From the NCBI RefSeq assembly GCF_032484785.1, contig NZ_JAUETR010000001.1:1801501-1865500 (forward strand): 64,000 bases of DNA, read 5' to 3'. A program made the translations under genes and the position numbers. This document shows positions 51,799-60,608 of this stretch, in pieces. The stretch's first letter is position 1. Every line of letters starts with the position of its first letter. The notes under the pieces are model-generated. The model saw only the letters and a list, made by a program, of their open reading frames with translations. It had not been told where the DNA came from and ran no database searches. The DNA comes from Bradyrhizobium sp. SZCCHNS1050. GTDB taxonomy: Bacteria; Pseudomonadota; Alphaproteobacteria; Rhizobiales; Xanthobacteraceae.

Positions 51799-52818
51799 AT
51801 GATGGAGATGGGAATGGTGCACAAGGCAGTCCTAGCTGGCAGCGACGAGCCTGCCGAGGAGTTCTGCAGTGTCGCAAACTCAGCTAAAAATCAGGACAAG
51901 GGCCTTGCATTCGCGACCGGCTGGAAACCGGATTCGGGGGACGACCAATCCGCGGCGGGATGCGGCCAGATGTCTGCTCCTGCCTCTACAGCCCGCGACG
52001 AAGGCCGCTCCATCTCCGTGCCTTCGAGACCACGCGTCCTGCTGGTCGGCGACAAGGGATTCACGGGCCTGCTCAAATACATTCTCGAGAGCAACGGCTT
52101 CGACTGCATGCTGACTGATACCCTGACAGATGCGATCGCCTCCGCCACCGCCGCGCGCCCCGGCTTGATCGCCCTGGACGATGTATCGTGCGGGGATCGC
52201 GTAGCCTTCGCGCTCGAACAGTTGCACCGGGACCCTGCAACGCAGAATGTCCCGACGCTGATCATGGCAAGCGTATCGCCTCACCTCGAGGAGGCGTGCG
52301 TCCATGCGGATCGGACAAGCTATATATTGAAGCCGTTTCTTCCGGACATCTTCATCGACCGGCTGCGTGGTCTTCTGCGCGAATCGACTTGTTCCAGTCC
52401 CAAAGTGCTTCGATTTGCCGACATTGTCATGGAGTCCGACGCGCATCGCGTCTCCCGAGGAGCGCGCTGCATTCGCCTCTGCCCCGTCGAATATCGGATC
52501 TTGCAACAGCTCCTCGAATGCCCCCGAAAGGTCTTTTCTCGGGAGCAGATCCTATCCAGCATTCGAGCACATACTCAGGAGAACGCCGTTCGCTCAATCG
52601 ATGTTCATATCAGCCGCATTCGCAAGGCTCTCTGTGAACGGGGCGAGCCGAACTATATCCGTACGGTGCGAGGATTGGGCTATTCGCTCGACTTTGCCCC
52701 GGACGGACCTGCCACCTACCTTCCCCGACCTGAGCCGGTCAGCAACGCTGCGAATGCTGCACCGATCGGATCGGGTAAACCCCGCTCGCCGCTGATCAGG
52801 GAGCGGCTCTCGCGCTAG
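51799..52818 (+). CDS. PhoB/OmpR-type response regulator, orphan
   Basis: A 339-residue two-component regulator. An unusual 75-residue N-terminal extension without motif precedes the receiver domain (about 77-190) with presumed phospho-acceptor Asp127 (GLIALDDVSCGD) and Lys178 (YILKPF). The acidic pocket is degenerate: the usual pair of acidic residues after strand 1 is GD (VLLVGDKG). The C-terminal winged helix is PhoB-like (LCPVEYRILQQLLECPRKVF, SREQILSSI, RSIDVHISRIRKAL, RTVRGLGYSL). No histidine kinase gene is nearby. Several Met codons occur at the start. Confidence 0.85.
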   Translation: MMEMGMVHKAVLAGSDEPAEEFCSVANSAKNQDKGLAFATGWKPDSGDDQSAAGCGQMSAPASTARDEGRSISVPSRPRVLLVGDKGFTGLLKYILESNGFDCMLTDTLTDAIASATAARPGLIALDDVSCGDRVAFALEQLHRDPATQNVPTLIMASVSPHLEEACVHADRTSYILKPFLPDIFIDRLRGLLRESTCSSPKVLRFADIVMESDAHRVSRGARCIRLCPVEYRILQQLLECPRKVFSREQILSSIRAHTQENAVRSIDVHISRIRKALCERGEPNYIRTVRGLGYSLDFAPDGPATYLPRPEPVSNAANAAPIGSGKPRSPLIRERLSR

Positions 52819-52922
52819 CCTCCAGCGAAGCTTCCGCTCGGTCGACTTCAATCCAAGGAATTGGGCGACTGGATTACGATCACGGCACACTCGCCAATGA
52901 ACTTCTTTGGCGGGGCTTCAAG

Positions 52923-53936
52923 TCATCGCGCTCCGATGCGCAGGCTCCCCCACGCGATCTCGCTTGTTTCCGGGAAGTAGCATGCCCGGAATCGGCCGTC
53001 TCCCGACGTCTCCAACTGCGGCTTTTCGACGGAACATAGACCTTCCGCTCGCGCGCAACGCGGATGAAAGCCACAGCCCGGAGGCGGATTGGCTGCAGAA
53101 GGAACCTCTCCCACGATCTGGATCAGAGGCCGGCGGGCCCTCGGATCCGGCACTGGATAGCTGTCGCGCAGAAGCCTGGTGTAAGGATGCAACGGACGGT
53201 CAAGAACATCTGCCGTCGGCCCCTCTTCGATGATGCGCCCAAGATACATGACGGAGACTCGGTCGCAGAAATGGCGGACCACCCCGAGATCATGCGAAAC
53301 GAACAAGAACGACAGGCCGCGGCGTTCGCGCAGCCCCTCCAGCAGTCGAAGAATTTGCGCCTGGACCGACACATCGAGAGCAGAAACGGCCTCGTCTGCG
53401 ACGACCAGTTCGGGATCCAAGACCAGCGCCCGTGCAATGCCAATCCGTTGCCGCTGCCCGCCTGAGAACTCGTGCGGGTAGCGTTCCAGTGCTTCTCGCG
53501 GCAACCCGACCTCGAGCATGGCGGCTTCCGCCTTCTCGCGGATGTCCTTTGACGAGAGTCGCAGATGAACACGAAGGGGTTCTTCCAGAGTCTGCCGGAT
53601 TGTTCGGCGCGGATTGAGCGAAGAATACGGATCCTGAAACACGATCTGCATCCGGCGCCGCAACGCGCGCAAGGTGGCCCCCTTGGCGGCGCGGACATCG
53701 ATGCCGTCGAATAAGATTGATCCGCTATCGGGCTCAATGAGCCGAAGAATGGTACGCGCGACCGTTGACTTGCCACAACCGGACTCGCCCACGAGGCCAA
53801 CGGAAGCCCCCTTTGGAATGCGGAAGGACACATCATCGACCGCCCGGACGCATCTGGCGCCTGAACCTCCGTGTCTCACGAAGGTCTTCGAAAGATGACG
53901 TACAACAAAGTCGCCGCTTCCCAGGGATGTCGTCAT
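52923..53936 (-). CDS. DppF/OppF-type ABC transporter ATPase
   Basis: A 337-residue ATPase of the oligopeptide/dipeptide/opine transporter family. Walker A is GESGCGKSTVARTIL, the family segment QIVFQDPYSSLNPRRTI, signature FSGGQRQRIGIARAL, Walker B LVVADEAVSALDVS. The C-terminal oligo_HPY domain has the family cysteines (PPGCGFHPRCARAEGLC) expected to hold an iron-sulfur cluster. The ATG shares a base with the upstream ATPase stop. Confidence 0.93.
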   Translation of the reverse strand: MTTSLGSGDFVVRHLSKTFVRHGGSGARCVRAVDDVSFRIPKGASVGLVGESGCGKSTVARTILRLIEPDSGSILFDGIDVRAAKGATLRALRRRMQIVFQDPYSSLNPRRTIRQTLEEPLRVHLRLSSKDIREKAEAAMLEVGLPREALERYPHEFSGGQRQRIGIARALVLDPELVVADEAVSALDVSVQAQILRLLEGLRERRGLSFLFVSHDLGVVRHFCDRVSVMYLGRIIEEGPTADVLDRPLHPYTRLLRDSYPVPDPRARRPLIQIVGEVPSAANPPPGCGFHPRCARAEGLCSVEKPQLETSGDGRFRACYFPETSEIAWGSLRIGAR

Positions 53937-54931
53937 CAATGCACTCCTCCGACCGGTCTGACGGGACAGCGCACCAAATGTCCGGGATCACCTGATGATA
54001 CGAGCTCTGGGTGCAGTTCGGTACAGCTGCGGTCCTTGAACGGGCAGCGGGGCGCATAGGCGCAGCCTGCTGGAACGGCAGACAGGGCCGGAACACTGCC
54101 GGGGATCGGCTCCAGACTCTCGCTGGCCCGGTCAGCTCGCGGCATGGCGCGTAGCAACGCCGCCGTATAAGGATGCATGGGCTTTGCGAACAGCGCGTCG
54201 ACAGTCGCAAGCTCGACAATCTCGCCCGCATACATCACGGCAACGCGGTCGGCGATCTGCGCAACCACGCCAAGATTATGCGTGATGAACAACATCGACA
54301 TTCCGTAGGCCTGTTTGAGCTCTTCGAGTTGAGTCAGCACCTGCGCCTGGATCGTCACATCGAGTGCCGTCGTCGGCTCGTCGGCCAGAAGAACCCTCGG
54401 ATGGCAGGCAAGTGCCATGGCAATCATGACGCGTTGGCGCATCCCCCCCGAAAATTGATGCGGATACTCATCTAGTCGGCTCTTCGGCGATGGAATCTTG
54501 ACCTCCGCCAAGAGCCGAAGCGCCTCAGCCTTGGCCTCCATGCGCGACCCTCCGCGATGAATGAGGATCGCCTCCGCGATCTGGTCTCCCACGGTCATGG
54601 TCGGATTGAGACTGGTCATCGGCTCCTGGAAGATCATCGCAATCGAATTGCCCCGGATCGTGCTCATGTCCCGCTCGGACAAGGTCACGAGATCTTGACC
54701 CTCGAACAACACCTCTCCGCCTTGGATGCGAGCACCGGCATGCGGAAGCAGCCGTAGGATGGATAGGGCCGTGACGCTCTTGCCACTGCCCGACTCGCCC
54801 ACGACCGCGAGCGTCTCGTTTGGCATCAGTGATACCGAGACGTTTCGTACTGCCGGGTACCAATGGCCGCCGATTCGGAATTCGGTCCGCAGATTGCGCA
54901 GGTCGAGAGCTGGCCTAGGAAACGATGTCAT
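53936..54931 (-). CDS. DppD/OppD-type ABC transporter ATPase
   Basis: A 331-residue partner ATPase. Walker A is [15 protein letters not shown], the segment [18 protein letters not shown], signature [15 protein letters not shown], Walker [16 protein letters not shown]-terminal Cys motif [14 protein letters not shown]. The start at 54931 follows the permease gene by five bases; a longer frame runs back through the permease gene in the wrong register. Confidence 0.93.
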   Translation of the reverse strand: MTSFPRPALDLRNLRTEFRIGGHWYPAVRNVSVSLMPNETLAVVGESGSGKSVTALSILRLLPHAGARIQGGEVLFEGQDLVTLSERDMSTIRGNSIAMIFQEPMTSLNPTMTVGDQIAEAILIHRGGSRMEAKAEALRLLAEVKIPSPKSRLDEYPHQFSGGMRQRVMIAMALACHPRVLLADEPTTALDVTIQAQVLTQLEELKQAYGMSMLFITHNLGVVAQIADRVAVMYAGEIVELATVDALFAKPMHPYTAALLRAMPRADRASESLEPIPGSVPALSAVPAGCAYAPRCPFKDRSCTELHPELVSSGDPGHLVRCPVRPVGGVH

Positions 54932-54936
54932 GCCTG

Positions 54937-55806
54937 CTATTCCCCCCGCAGCTTTGGATCGATGGCGTCTCGCAGAGCGTCTCCCAGGAGATTGAGGGCG
55001 AGCACGGTCAACAGGATCGCAAGGCTCGGGAAGACCGCGAGCCACCAGGCGTCGAGGATATTGTCGAACCCTTCGCGGATCATGCTGCCCCAGGTCGGTG
55101 TCGGTGGCGGAACGCCTAGCCCGATGAAGCTCAGCGATGCTTCCGTGCGAATCGCGGAAGCCATCCATAGTGAACTCATCACCACGACATCCGAGATGAG
55201 ATTGGGGAGAATATGAACCCCCATGATCCGGACGGGTCCGAACCCAAGCGCTCGGCCGGCGATCACGAAGTCCTGCTGCTTCAAGGCAATCGTTGGCGCC
55301 CGGGCAACTCGCGCAAACGGCGCGATCTCCGTGATTGCGATTGCAATGATCAGGTTCTGAAGGCTGGCGCCGAGCATCGCCGCAATCATGAGGCCGAGCA
55401 GGAGAGCTGGAAACGAGAGCATGACATCGAGCACTCCCATCACGAGCTGATCCAGCGCTCCTCCGACATAACCCGCAACGATTCCGATCGTGCAGCCGAT
55501 TGTCATCGCAATCAGGATGGCGACGAAACCGACCATCAGTGAGATGCGGGCGCCATAGATCAGACGGGACAGGACATCTCGGCCGTAATTGTCCGTTCCG
55601 AACAGAAACTCCGCTGACGGCGGCTCGAGCCTGGCCACGATATTCTGCTCCAGCGGGTCATGAGGCGCGATCACCGGCGCGAGCACCGCCACGACGATGA
55701 TGAGCGCGAGGAGCAGCGCACCCAGCCAGAAGAGAGGATTTCTGGAGAAGGCCAGCCACAATCGACTGGGCTGCGATACTGCAACCGATGCAACCCCGAC
55801 CGTCAT
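54937..55806 (-). CDS. DppC-type ABC permease
   Basis: Inner-membrane permease, 289 residues, with an N-terminal OppC_N segment (NPLFWLGALLLALIIVVAVL), the family FGTDNYGRDVLSRLIYGAR motif and the EAA loop region (ARAPTIALKQQDFVIAGRAL). The start overlaps the dppB-like stop by four bases. It pairs with the next gene to form the membrane channel. Confidence 0.92.
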   Translation of the reverse strand: MTVGVASVAVSQPSRLWLAFSRNPLFWLGALLLALIIVVAVLAPVIAPHDPLEQNIVARLEPPSAEFLFGTDNYGRDVLSRLIYGARISLMVGFVAILIAMTIGCTIGIVAGYVGGALDQLVMGVLDVMLSFPALLLGLMIAAMLGASLQNLIIAIAITEIAPFARVARAPTIALKQQDFVIAGRALGFGPVRIMGVHILPNLISDVVVMSSLWMASAIRTEASLSFIGLGVPPPTPTWGSMIREGFDNILDAWWLAVFPSLAILLTVLALNLLGDALRDAIDPKLRGE

Positions 55807-56741
55807 TTGTATTTCACCCGCGGATCGATAAGCCCATAGGTAATGTCCGTCAGCGTATTCACGACGATGACGCAGATGGCAAAGATGATCATCAGCCCCT
55901 CGAGCAGCGTATAGTCGCGAGCGTTGAGTGCCCCGAAGATCAGCTTGCCGAGGCCGGGCCGGTTGAAGATGATCTCCGTGAGCACCGAATTTCCGATCAA
56001 CGTACCGAAGTAGAGGCCAACAACGGTAACCACCGGAATGAGGCCATTGCGCAGAGCGTGTCGCATGACGAGGCGGGTGGGAGTCACTCCCTTCGCGCGC
56101 GCTGTGCGGATGTAATCCTCGCCAAGGACTCCCAGCATGGATGACCGCGTGACACGCACCACATAGGCCATCAGGATCAAGCCGAGATTCAGCGCAGGCA
56201 AGGCAAGGCTTCGTAACCGTTCGATCGGATCAGTGCTATCGGACGCGAGAACGGGGAACCATCCCAGCTGGATTGCGAATACGATGAGCAACAGAATGCC
56301 TGACACAAACGCTGGGAACGATAGCCCGACCAACGAGACCAGCCGCGAGACGTAGTCGATCCAGCTGTTGCGGCCGAGCGCGGCGAGAATTCCGAGCGGC
56401 AGACCCAGGACGATTCCGATCACGATGGCCGCCAAGGTGAGTTGGATTGTGGAGGGCAACACCAGCAGGACCTCCTGCACGACGGTCCGGCCGCTGCTCA
56501 GCGATTGCCCGAGATTTCCGGTGAGCACCTCACCGAGAAAGTGAAGATATTGGACCTGGATCGGCTGATCGAGCCCGAGCCGGGCGCGCATCGCGCGAAG
56601 CGAGGCTTCGGTTGCCTGATCGCCAAGGATGACGGATGCCGCATCACCCGGAACGAGACGCACCAGCACGAAGATTGCTGTCAGCATCACCAGCAAGGTG
56701 GGGAGGGCCAGCAGCAGCCGCTTGAAGGCAAAGCTGATCAT
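55803..56741 (-). CDS. DppB-type ABC permease
   Basis: Inner-membrane permease, 312 residues, starting MISFAFKRLLLALPTLLVML. Family patterns include VRLVPGDAASVILGDQA, GNLGQSLSSGRTVVQEV and RTARAKGVTPTRLVMRHALR (EAA loop) and the ending YGLIDPRVKY. The start at 56741 is the ATG in the right place; a longer frame overlaps the oxidoreductase gene. First transport gene after the oxidase genes. Confidence 0.92.
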   Translation of the reverse strand: MISFAFKRLLLALPTLLVMLTAIFVLVRLVPGDAASVILGDQATEASLRAMRARLGLDQPIQVQYLHFLGEVLTGNLGQSLSSGRTVVQEVLLVLPSTIQLTLAAIVIGIVLGLPLGILAALGRNSWIDYVSRLVSLVGLSFPAFVSGILLLIVFAIQLGWFPVLASDSTDPIERLRSLALPALNLGLILMAYVVRVTRSSMLGVLGEDYIRTARAKGVTPTRLVMRHALRNGLIPVVTVVGLYFGTLIGNSVLTEIIFNRPGLGKLIFGALNARDYTLLEGLMIIFAICVIVVNTLTDITYGLIDPRVKYK

Positions 56742-56817
56742 TGGATCACCCAGCACATTCGCGAACAGAAACCAGAATGTTCGGACTGAACTCTTCTCTC
56801 CAGACAGGGAAAGTGCC

Positions 56818-58215
56818 TCACAACACCTCCTCCTCTTGATCGAGTGTGGCCAGCTCTCCAAGCGTCACGGGCTTGAGCGGGGGCCTGACTCGATAGAAGC
56901 CGATCTCCCCCATAGGACAATCCTGGATTTCCGCGAGGATGCGGGTGACGGTATAACCGCATTGCCGCCCCTGGCAGGGGCCCATCCCTGCACGCGTGAA
57001 GGCCTTGATCTGGTTCGGGCCGGAGCCGCCGATCTGCGCCATCGCCCGGATCTCTCCTGCCGTGACCTCCTCGCAGCGGCATACGACGGTCTCATCGGAC
57101 GGACTAAAAATCCTGCCGTGGGGTCTGAACATGGTGTCAAGAAAGGGCCGCAAGGCAAGTTCGCGAGCCAAACTCTTTTGAACGCGCAGCGCTTCCTTGA
57201 GCACGATCTGCTCGTCCGCATAGCCGAGCTTGACTGCCAGCCTGTGTGCTGCGAGCGCCCCACGAAATTGCGCGGCCTTCGCGCCAGCAATGCCCGCGCC
57301 GTCCCCGGCAACGAAGATACCGGCTTTGGTCGTTTCACCCCATTGATCGAGAACCGGAACGTAGCAATCCTGCTCGTCACGCCATTCAACCGCGCAGCCC
57401 AGCCCCAGCGGTGCATGGACGTTCGGCACGACACCTTCATGCACAAACAGATTATCCGCGGAAACGGTCTTCTCTTGTGCATCGGCCGTTCGATAGCTGA
57501 TGGATTCGATCCGGTCCGATCCGTGCGCCACGAGGTCGATGACATGACGGACGACGGGCACACGCCGGTGTCGAAGGACGGCCGTCCACGCGAGCCCTTT
57601 GAGGAGCGCCCCACTGGCACGCAGGGCCTTCGGCAGATGCCGGAGCGCCGCCCAATGACTCCCGGCCGGTGTCGTGTCCAGATAGCCGGCGATCTGACCT
57701 CCGGCGTTGAGCAACTGAACGAGGTAGAGAAGCGGCAACGGGCCACAACCAGCGACCCAGACCGGCTTGGAGGGGATCTGCCCGGCGGTCTTCAACAGGA
57801 CCTGAGCGGCACCCACCGTGAGGACTCCCGGCAGTGTCCAGCCTGGGAAGGGAGCAGGCCGCTCCTGGGCGCCGGTTGCGAGGATGATGGCGCGCGCCTC
57901 GATCGTCCTGGCCTTGCCATCATGGGTCACGAAGGCACGAAAACCAGGTTCGACCTGCCAAAGCTGTGTACGAGGCTCGTACCGCGCGCCACTGGCGCGG
58001 AATGCATCGGTCGCAGCCTTTCCGTCCTGATAAGTCCTTCCAAGGATGGCTCCCCTCGGGGTCGCCGCTTGGGTTTCGACCGAGCGCCAGATCTGCCCGC
58101 CAGGAGAACTTTGATCGTCCACAACCAGGACGTCAATTCCATAGCGGCGGGCTGTGATGGCCGCTGTCATGCCAGCAGGGCCAGCCCCTACGATGAGAAG
58201 ATCGGTGGTGCTCAT
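56818..58215 (-). CDS. FAD-dependent oxidoreductase, OoxA/HcnB-like large subunit
   Basis: A 465-residue flavoprotein. The N-terminal FAD motif is DLLIVGAGPAGMTAAITARR, ILATGAQERPAPFPGWTLPG follows, and the second dinucleotide site lies near VAGCGPLPLLYLVQLL. The C-terminus has a BFD-like cysteine motif VCRCEEVTAGEI ... MGPCQGRQCG expected to hold a [2Fe-2S] cluster. With the small ferredoxin-like subunit and the DAO-type subunit it forms a set like octopine/nopaline oxidase; hydrogen cyanide synthase (HcnABC) and D-hydroxyproline or D-amino-acid dehydrogenases share this architecture. The ATG overlaps the small-subunit stop. Confidence 0.85.
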   Translation of the reverse strand: MSTTDLLIVGAGPAGMTAAITARRYGIDVLVVDDQSSPGGQIWRSVETQAATPRGAILGRTYQDGKAATDAFRASGARYEPRTQLWQVEPGFRAFVTHDGKARTIEARAIILATGAQERPAPFPGWTLPGVLTVGAAQVLLKTAGQIPSKPVWVAGCGPLPLLYLVQLLNAGGQIAGYLDTTPAGSHWAALRHLPKALRASGALLKGLAWTAVLRHRRVPVVRHVIDLVAHGSDRIESISYRTADAQEKTVSADNLFVHEGVVPNVHAPLGLGCAVEWRDEQDCYVPVLDQWGETTKAGIFVAGDGAGIAGAKAAQFRGALAAHRLAVKLGYADEQIVLKEALRVQKSLARELALRPFLDTMFRPHGRIFSPSDETVVCRCEEVTAGEIRAMAQIGGSGPNQIKAFTRAGMGPCQGRQCGYTVTRILAEIQDCPMGEIGFYRVRPPLKPVTLGELATLDQEEEVL

Positions 58216-58505
58216 GACGGCAAGCACCGCTTACGCTGCTGGCGCTCAACCTTCATGCCCTCCTGAACCGGGGTCATGCAGGTCTGAACCGAGGCGATTC
58301 CATCCACCTGAGCGAGACAGTCGAAGCAGACGCCGATCATACAATAGGGAGCTCGCCCGCTCCCTTTGACCGGCGTGGGGCGTGACCAGACGACAGCCTG
58401 CCGGAGCAGCACAGCTGCCAGGCTTTCGCCCGGCTCCGCCGTGACAGGTTTGCCTTCGATATAGACCGTCACGGTCTCAACGGGCTCATGCAGCTTTCGG
58501 AACAT
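58212..58505 (-). CDS. Small (2Fe-2S) ferredoxin-like subunit, OoxC/HcnA-like
   Basis: A 97-residue subunit. It has a Fer2_4-type fold with the cluster cysteines in APYCMIGVCFDCLAQVDG and a last Cys in VQTCMTPVQEGM. It links the two flavoprotein subunits in heterotrimeric opine oxidases. The start at 58505 overlaps the upstream flavoprotein gene by 20 bases; a longer frame lies inside that gene. It overlaps the large subunit gene by four bases. Confidence 0.85.
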   Translation of the reverse strand: MFRKLHEPVETVTVYIEGKPVTAEPGESLAAVLLRQAVVWSRPTPVKGSGRAPYCMIGVCFDCLAQVDGIASVQTCMTPVQEGMKVERQQRKRCLPS

Positions 58506-59604
58506 CAAAGCGACTCTGATGAAAGATATCGAGCGAATCCGGCAACTGGCCGGCCGAGATGGCATCGGCCAAGACGGTGGAATGCAGAGCTGCAAGCGTG
58601 ACGCCTGAATGGCACAACGCCACGAAGGCTCCCCGGTGCTTCTGGGACTGGGCGTAGACGGGACACCCGTCAGGGGTCATGATGCGCAACCCGGCCCACT
58701 GCCGAACCAATTTTGCCTCAGCAAGCCCCGGCACGATGCGAAGCGTCCGCCGACTGAGATCTGCCGCCGCGATCGCGGTCGCGGAGCTATCGAAACCGGT
58801 CTCCTCATGGGTAGCACCGATCATCACGGTGCCTTCCCGGGTTTGACGCAAGCCGCTCGTCGGCAGAGGCAGAAATGGTTCAAGGCGCTCGGTCACCAGG
58901 ATCTGCCCGCGTTGAGGCCGCAGCGGGATTTCAAGACCCACTTGCCGCGCCAGCGCCTGAGACCCGAGACCCGCAGCGATCAGCACGCGCGGCGCACTGA
59001 CGGTCTCGTTTCCGAACGTCACCGTAAAGCCCGCCTCGCTGGGCACGATCTGCCGCACCGCAGCGTTTCGGCGCAGATCTCCACCCAGACGCAGGATTCC
59101 GGCATGAAGAGCCGCAAGGAGCTGAAGCGGATTGGCATGCCCGTCCCGCTGGCCGAAGCTGGCGCCGGCCACGTCAGGCCCCAATCGAACCTTCGGAAGC
59201 AGTTTGGCCAGTTCAGCGCGATCGAGCATCCGCCAATCCGCCTCCGCTCCGCCGAGCTGATTCTGCAGCCGCTGAAGGTCCAAGCGGCGCTTCTCGAACG
59301 CGTCATCTCCGAGGCAGAACGCCAAACCGCCATTCTGTTCATACTGAAGATCCAACGCGGCCAGATCAGTGAGTTCCGACGCAAAGTCGGACCACATGTC
59401 GACGCTACGGCGTGACAGCTGCTGATAGGCGGGCATGTTCTGGCCTTTGCCCTGTAGCCAAACAAGGCCGAAATTGGCCCGCGCCGCACGATGGTCGCGA
59501 TCGTCACCGTCGAGCACGAGCACTCGGCGTTGTCTTCGCGCAAGCCCATAAGCGATCGCAGCACCGACCGTGCCCGCACCGATAACTATTATCTCAGGAT
59601 GCAT
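58486..59604 (-). CDS. DAO-type FAD oxidoreductase, OoxB/HcnC-like subunit
   Basis: A 372-residue flavoprotein of the D-amino-acid oxidase/glycine oxidase fold. The FAD motif is EIIVIGAGTVGAAIAYGLAR, then ARANFGLVWLQGKG, PLRPQRGQILVTERL and QWAGLRIMTPDGCPVYA. This would be the catalytic subunit that oxidises the C-N bond of an opine or N-substituted amino acid. AAGAGGAAATCTG before the ATG fixes the start. It heads the oxidase-transport operon, divergent from a LysR gene. Glycine or D-amino-acid substrates are alternatives. Confidence 0.85.
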   Translation of the reverse strand: MHPEIIVIGAGTVGAAIAYGLARRQRRVLVLDGDDRDHRAARANFGLVWLQGKGQNMPAYQQLSRRSVDMWSDFASELTDLAALDLQYEQNGGLAFCLGDDAFEKRRLDLQRLQNQLGGAEADWRMLDRAELAKLLPKVRLGPDVAGASFGQRDGHANPLQLLAALHAGILRLGGDLRRNAAVRQIVPSEAGFTVTFGNETVSAPRVLIAAGLGSQALARQVGLEIPLRPQRGQILVTERLEPFLPLPTSGLRQTREGTVMIGATHEETGFDSSATAIAAADLSRRTLRIVPGLAEAKLVRQWAGLRIMTPDGCPVYAQSQKHRGAFVALCHSGVTLAALHSTVLADAISAGQLPDSLDIFHQSRFDVPKAA

Positions 59605-59636
59605 CAGATTTCCTCTTGCCCAATATGACGACAAAA

Positions 59637-59666
59637 AGAGATATTTGGTCAAAGTCGAAAATCTCT
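59637..59666. promoter_or_regulatory. Inverted repeat in the oxidase/LysR divergent region
   Basis: AGAGAT at 59637-59642 and ATCTCT at 59661-59666 are perfect inverted arms, with near-symmetric T and A tracts inside, in the 86-base gap between the oxidase operon and the divergent LysR gene. The position is what a LysR-type operator would need. Inferred from symmetry only. Confidence 0.45.
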
Positions 59667-59690
59667 GGCTGTATTCTTCAGGGTTATGGG

Positions 59691-60608
59691 ATGGCTCGTC
59701 AGATCAATCTCAGACAGGTCGAGGCGTTCAAAGCGGTGATCGAGAGCGGCTCGATCAGCCGAGCCGCTTTGATCCTCAACATCTCCCAGCCCGCGATGAG
59801 CAAACTGATCGCGCATCTCGAAGAGGATACCGGGCTCAGCCTGTTCGATCGCGTCAAGGGCCGCCTTGCTCCGACAGAGCGCGGCATGCGGCTTTACAAG
59901 GAGATTGATCGGATTTTTTCAGGTGTCCGCCAGGTGGAGAATGCCGTCGAGGCCATCCGCCGCGAGGAGCAGGGGCAGCTTCTTGTCGGAGTCATGCCGG
60001 CTTTGTCGCGTTCGTTCATCCAGCAGGCGACGATGGGCTTCCTGCAGCAGCATCCCAACGTGTTCTGCTCGGTCAAGTCACGCAGCTCGGAATGGATCGT
60101 GGATTGGCTGGTCACACGCAAGCTCGATGTCGGCCTTGTCAGCTCGCGGATCGACAATCCCTATGTGATCGCCGAACCGCTGACCCAGCACCCGCTCGTC
60201 TGCATCATGCCGACCGATCATCCCCTCGCCATGAAGAACGTTGTGGAGCCGGATGATCTCGACAACATTCCCTTCGTGTCTTTCGACCCTGAGAGCCAGG
60301 CCGGTCAGTGCATTGCGACGATGTTCGACGCCTACAACGTCAGACCCAACACCGTGCTCGTTGCCAATGTCTCGCCGACCCTGTGCGAATTCGTGGCAGC
60401 CGGCCTCGGCGTCGCGCTGGTGCACCCTTTGATGTTCAGCGGGCTTCAGGACCGTCTGGCCATCAGACGCTTCGAGCCCGCTTTGTCCTACGACTTCCAG
60501 CTCTGTCGAATGCGCGACAGCCGCAATGCAAGTCTGGTCGACGCCTTCCTGCAGCAGGCGCGCACGACGGCCGCACGGCTCTCCCAGGAGTCGCTCAGCG
60601 CGGCATAA
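59691..60608 (+). CDS. LysR-type regulator, OccR/NocR-like
   Basis: A 305-residue LysR regulator. The N-terminal helix-turn-helix is LRQVEAFKAVIESGSISRAA, LILNISQPAMSKLIAHLEED (about 8-50). A LysR substrate domain follows (GQLLVGVMPALSRSF, EFVAAGLGVALVHPLMF). The length and the ISQPAMSKLIAHLE stretch resemble OccR/NocR. It is divergent from the opine-oxidase-like operon, the arrangement of opine-inducible operons on Ti plasmids. The start is the ATG at 59691; the longer frame would cover the operator region. Its 3' end overlaps the opposing gene by 14 bases. Confidence 0.88.
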   Translation: MARQINLRQVEAFKAVIESGSISRAALILNISQPAMSKLIAHLEEDTGLSLFDRVKGRLAPTERGMRLYKEIDRIFSGVRQVENAVEAIRREEQGQLLVGVMPALSRSFIQQATMGFLQQHPNVFCSVKSRSSEWIVDWLVTRKLDVGLVSSRIDNPYVIAEPLTQHPLVCIMPTDHPLAMKNVVEPDDLDNIPFVSFDPESQAGQCIATMFDAYNVRPNTVLVANVSPTLCEFVAAGLGVALVHPLMFSGLQDRLAIRRFEPALSYDFQLCRMRDSRNASLVDAFLQQARTTAARLSQESLSAA

